A DNA stretch of 64,000 bases from Methylophilus sp. DW102 (lineage in GTDB: Bacteria; Pseudomonadota; Gammaproteobacteria; Burkholderiales; Methylophilaceae). The position numbers were made by a program, and so were the translations under genes. Each line of letters opens with the position of its first letter. The stretch's first letter is position 1. The DNA lies in NCBI RefSeq assembly GCF_037076555.1, contig NZ_AP029023.1, forward strand, positions 1,240,001 through 1,304,000, read 5' to 3'. Under the pieces are notes generated by a model. It saw only the letters and a list, made by a program, of their open reading frames with translations, searched no databases and was not told where the DNA came from. Shown here piece after piece: positions 63,085 through 64,000 of the stretch.

Positions 63085-64000
63085 GCCAAGACACGATCAA
63101 CCAGATGGATGCTACGCCGGAGCAACTGATGGCCGAAGCTAATGCGCTGTTAGATCAACCGGAGCAAGTGTTAAAACACTATCAGGCTATTTTGCAGCAA
63201 TATCCTCGCTATGCACCTGCTTATCATCAACTTGGATTGGTTTTACGCTCACAAGGCGATACCGGTGCAATTGGCAAACTTGAACAGGCTATTCAGCTGG
63301 ATGCCGGGAATGAGCAATATTGGGGCAGCTATATTGAGGCGTTGATGTCCTTCGCGCAATTGCAAAAAGCTGCGGCGGCGATTCAGTTGGGGCTGCAATA
63401 TGGTTTAGGCGTGTCAAAAGCACACCTCCTGGCCCAGACATGTGTAGACCTAATGCAAGCGGCCGCGCCTTCAGACATGCGCAGTGCGAGTGAGGTGTCT
63501 ACTGCATTTGTCAACCCAGGCAACAAAGCGAAGGTTAAGATTTACCAAGCCTATTATTCAGAACAAAGTCGCCTCGAGTTGGATCAAGGATTTATTCCGT
63601 TTGATAACCTGGCCAACCCTAGACCAGACTGGCGCGAGTATTGGTTTATGCGGCAATATTTTTTGAATGAGCAGCTGGATGAAAATACGTTTTACGGATT
63701 TTTATCACCCAAATTTCACGAGAAAACCGGACTTTCTTCACAGCAAGTCTATTCTTTTATTGATGCTAATGCCGATCAGGCAGACATCATTTTATTTTCG
63801 CCCTTTTTTGACCAGACGGTGATGTATCTGAATCAGTTTCAGCAGGGAGTCCTCGCACATAAAGGGATCGAGCAATGTTTTAAAATGGTCATTAACAAAA
63901 TTGCACCTGGTACAGATATGAATGATCTCATCATGCACAGTGGCAATTCTGTTTACTCAAATTATTTTGTGGCGAAGCCAGTGTTCTGGCAAAAGTGGTT
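63081..64000 (+). CDS. TPR protein with uncharacterised glycosyltransferase-associated domain (3' partial)
   Basis: The ATG at 63081 overlaps the stop of the previous gene (ATGA), and the frame is open to the window end (306 codons). Residues about 10-130 contain TPR-like helices (HYQAILQQYPRYAPAYHQLG, AIGKLEQAIQLDAGNEQYW) very close in style to TPR3 of the upstream protein. From residue about 150 a different domain begins (VKIYQAYYSEQSRLELDQGF, ANPRPDWREYWFMRQYF, FYGFLSPKFHEKTGLS, ILFSPFFDQTVMYLN). It resembles an uncharacterised module I associate with large glycosyltransferase proteins. Probably acts with the upstream protein. Confidence 0.8.
   Translation, partial: MSQDTINQMDATPEQLMAEANALLDQPEQVLKHYQAILQQYPRYAPAYHQLGLVLRSQGDTGAIGKLEQAIQLDAGNEQYWGSYIEALMSFAQLQKAAAAIQLGLQYGLGVSKAHLLAQTCVDLMQAAAPSDMRSASEVSTAFVNPGNKAKVKIYQAYYSEQSRLELDQGFIPFDNLANPRPDWREYWFMRQYFLNEQLDENTFYGFLSPKFHEKTGLSSQQVYSFIDANADQADIILFSPFFDQTVMYLNQFQQGVLAHKGIEQCFKMVINKIAPGTDMNDLIMHSGNSVYSNYFVAKPVFWQKW

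Overview
The window looks like a methylotrophic betaproteobacterium of the family Methylophilaceae (Methylophilus / Methylovorus / Methylotenera type). This is an inference. It rests on a complete N-methylglutamate pathway for methylamine, on a methylcitrate cycle clustered with succinate dehydrogenase, fumarase and aconitase B, and on a DSF synthase/sensor pair. No rRNA or other phylogenetic marker is present to confirm it.

Layout. (1) 1-8.6 kb: the 3' part of a giant RTX/Ig-repeat adhesin secreted by type I secretion. It carries a 1557-bp tandem repeat, a von Willebrand A domain and C-terminal RTX repeats. (2) 8.7-29.1 kb: a large central-metabolism block. On the minus strand runs citE-like - mch - mcl - prpB - prpC - prpD. 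It is divergent from a GntR/UTRA regulator followed on the plus strand by malic enzyme, sdhCDAB-sdhE, another CoA-ester lyase, an acyl-CoA ligase, class I fumarase, an EF-hand protein and acnB. Together these encode nearly all of a methylcitrate cycle (propionyl-CoA + oxaloacetate to pyruvate + succinate to malate). They also encode a mesaconyl-CoA / methylmalyl-CoA / citramalyl-CoA module that could join propionyl-CoA and glyoxylate metabolism to acetyl-CoA and pyruvate. (3) 29.3-32.5 kb: convergent rpfF-like DSF synthase and rpfC-like hybrid kinase. (4) 32.8-36.1 kb: a DUF5924/DUF2914 membrane protein, rlmJ, a MITE-like element, a CDF metal exporter and a tiny 4-oxalocrotonate tautomerase.

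(5) 36.2-38.66 kb: a short array of four integron-type gene cassettes with recognisable attC sites and no integrase. It lies directly in front of uvrC-pgsA. (6) 41.1-41.65 kb: a tRNA cluster Gly-Cys-Gly-Leu. (7) 41.9-52.8 kb: a GNAT + XRE/cupin regulator pair, divergent from mgdABCD-gmaS-mgsABC. This operon oxidises methylamine through gamma-glutamylmethylamide and N-methylglutamate. Its promoter is flanked by two matching dyads. (8) 53-55.6 kb: small membrane and regulatory genes. (9) 55.9-64.0 kb: a 2380-residue fusion of TPR arrays, two SPINDLY/OGT-type glycosyltransferase domains, a GT-A-like domain and a radical SAM domain. It overlaps the start of a second TPR protein that runs off the window.

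The least ordinary items are the multi-enzyme TPR-OGT-GT-OGT-radical SAM protein, the integrase-less cassette array, the mesaconyl-CoA module embedded in the methylcitrate divergon, and the symmetric operator pair of the methylamine operon.
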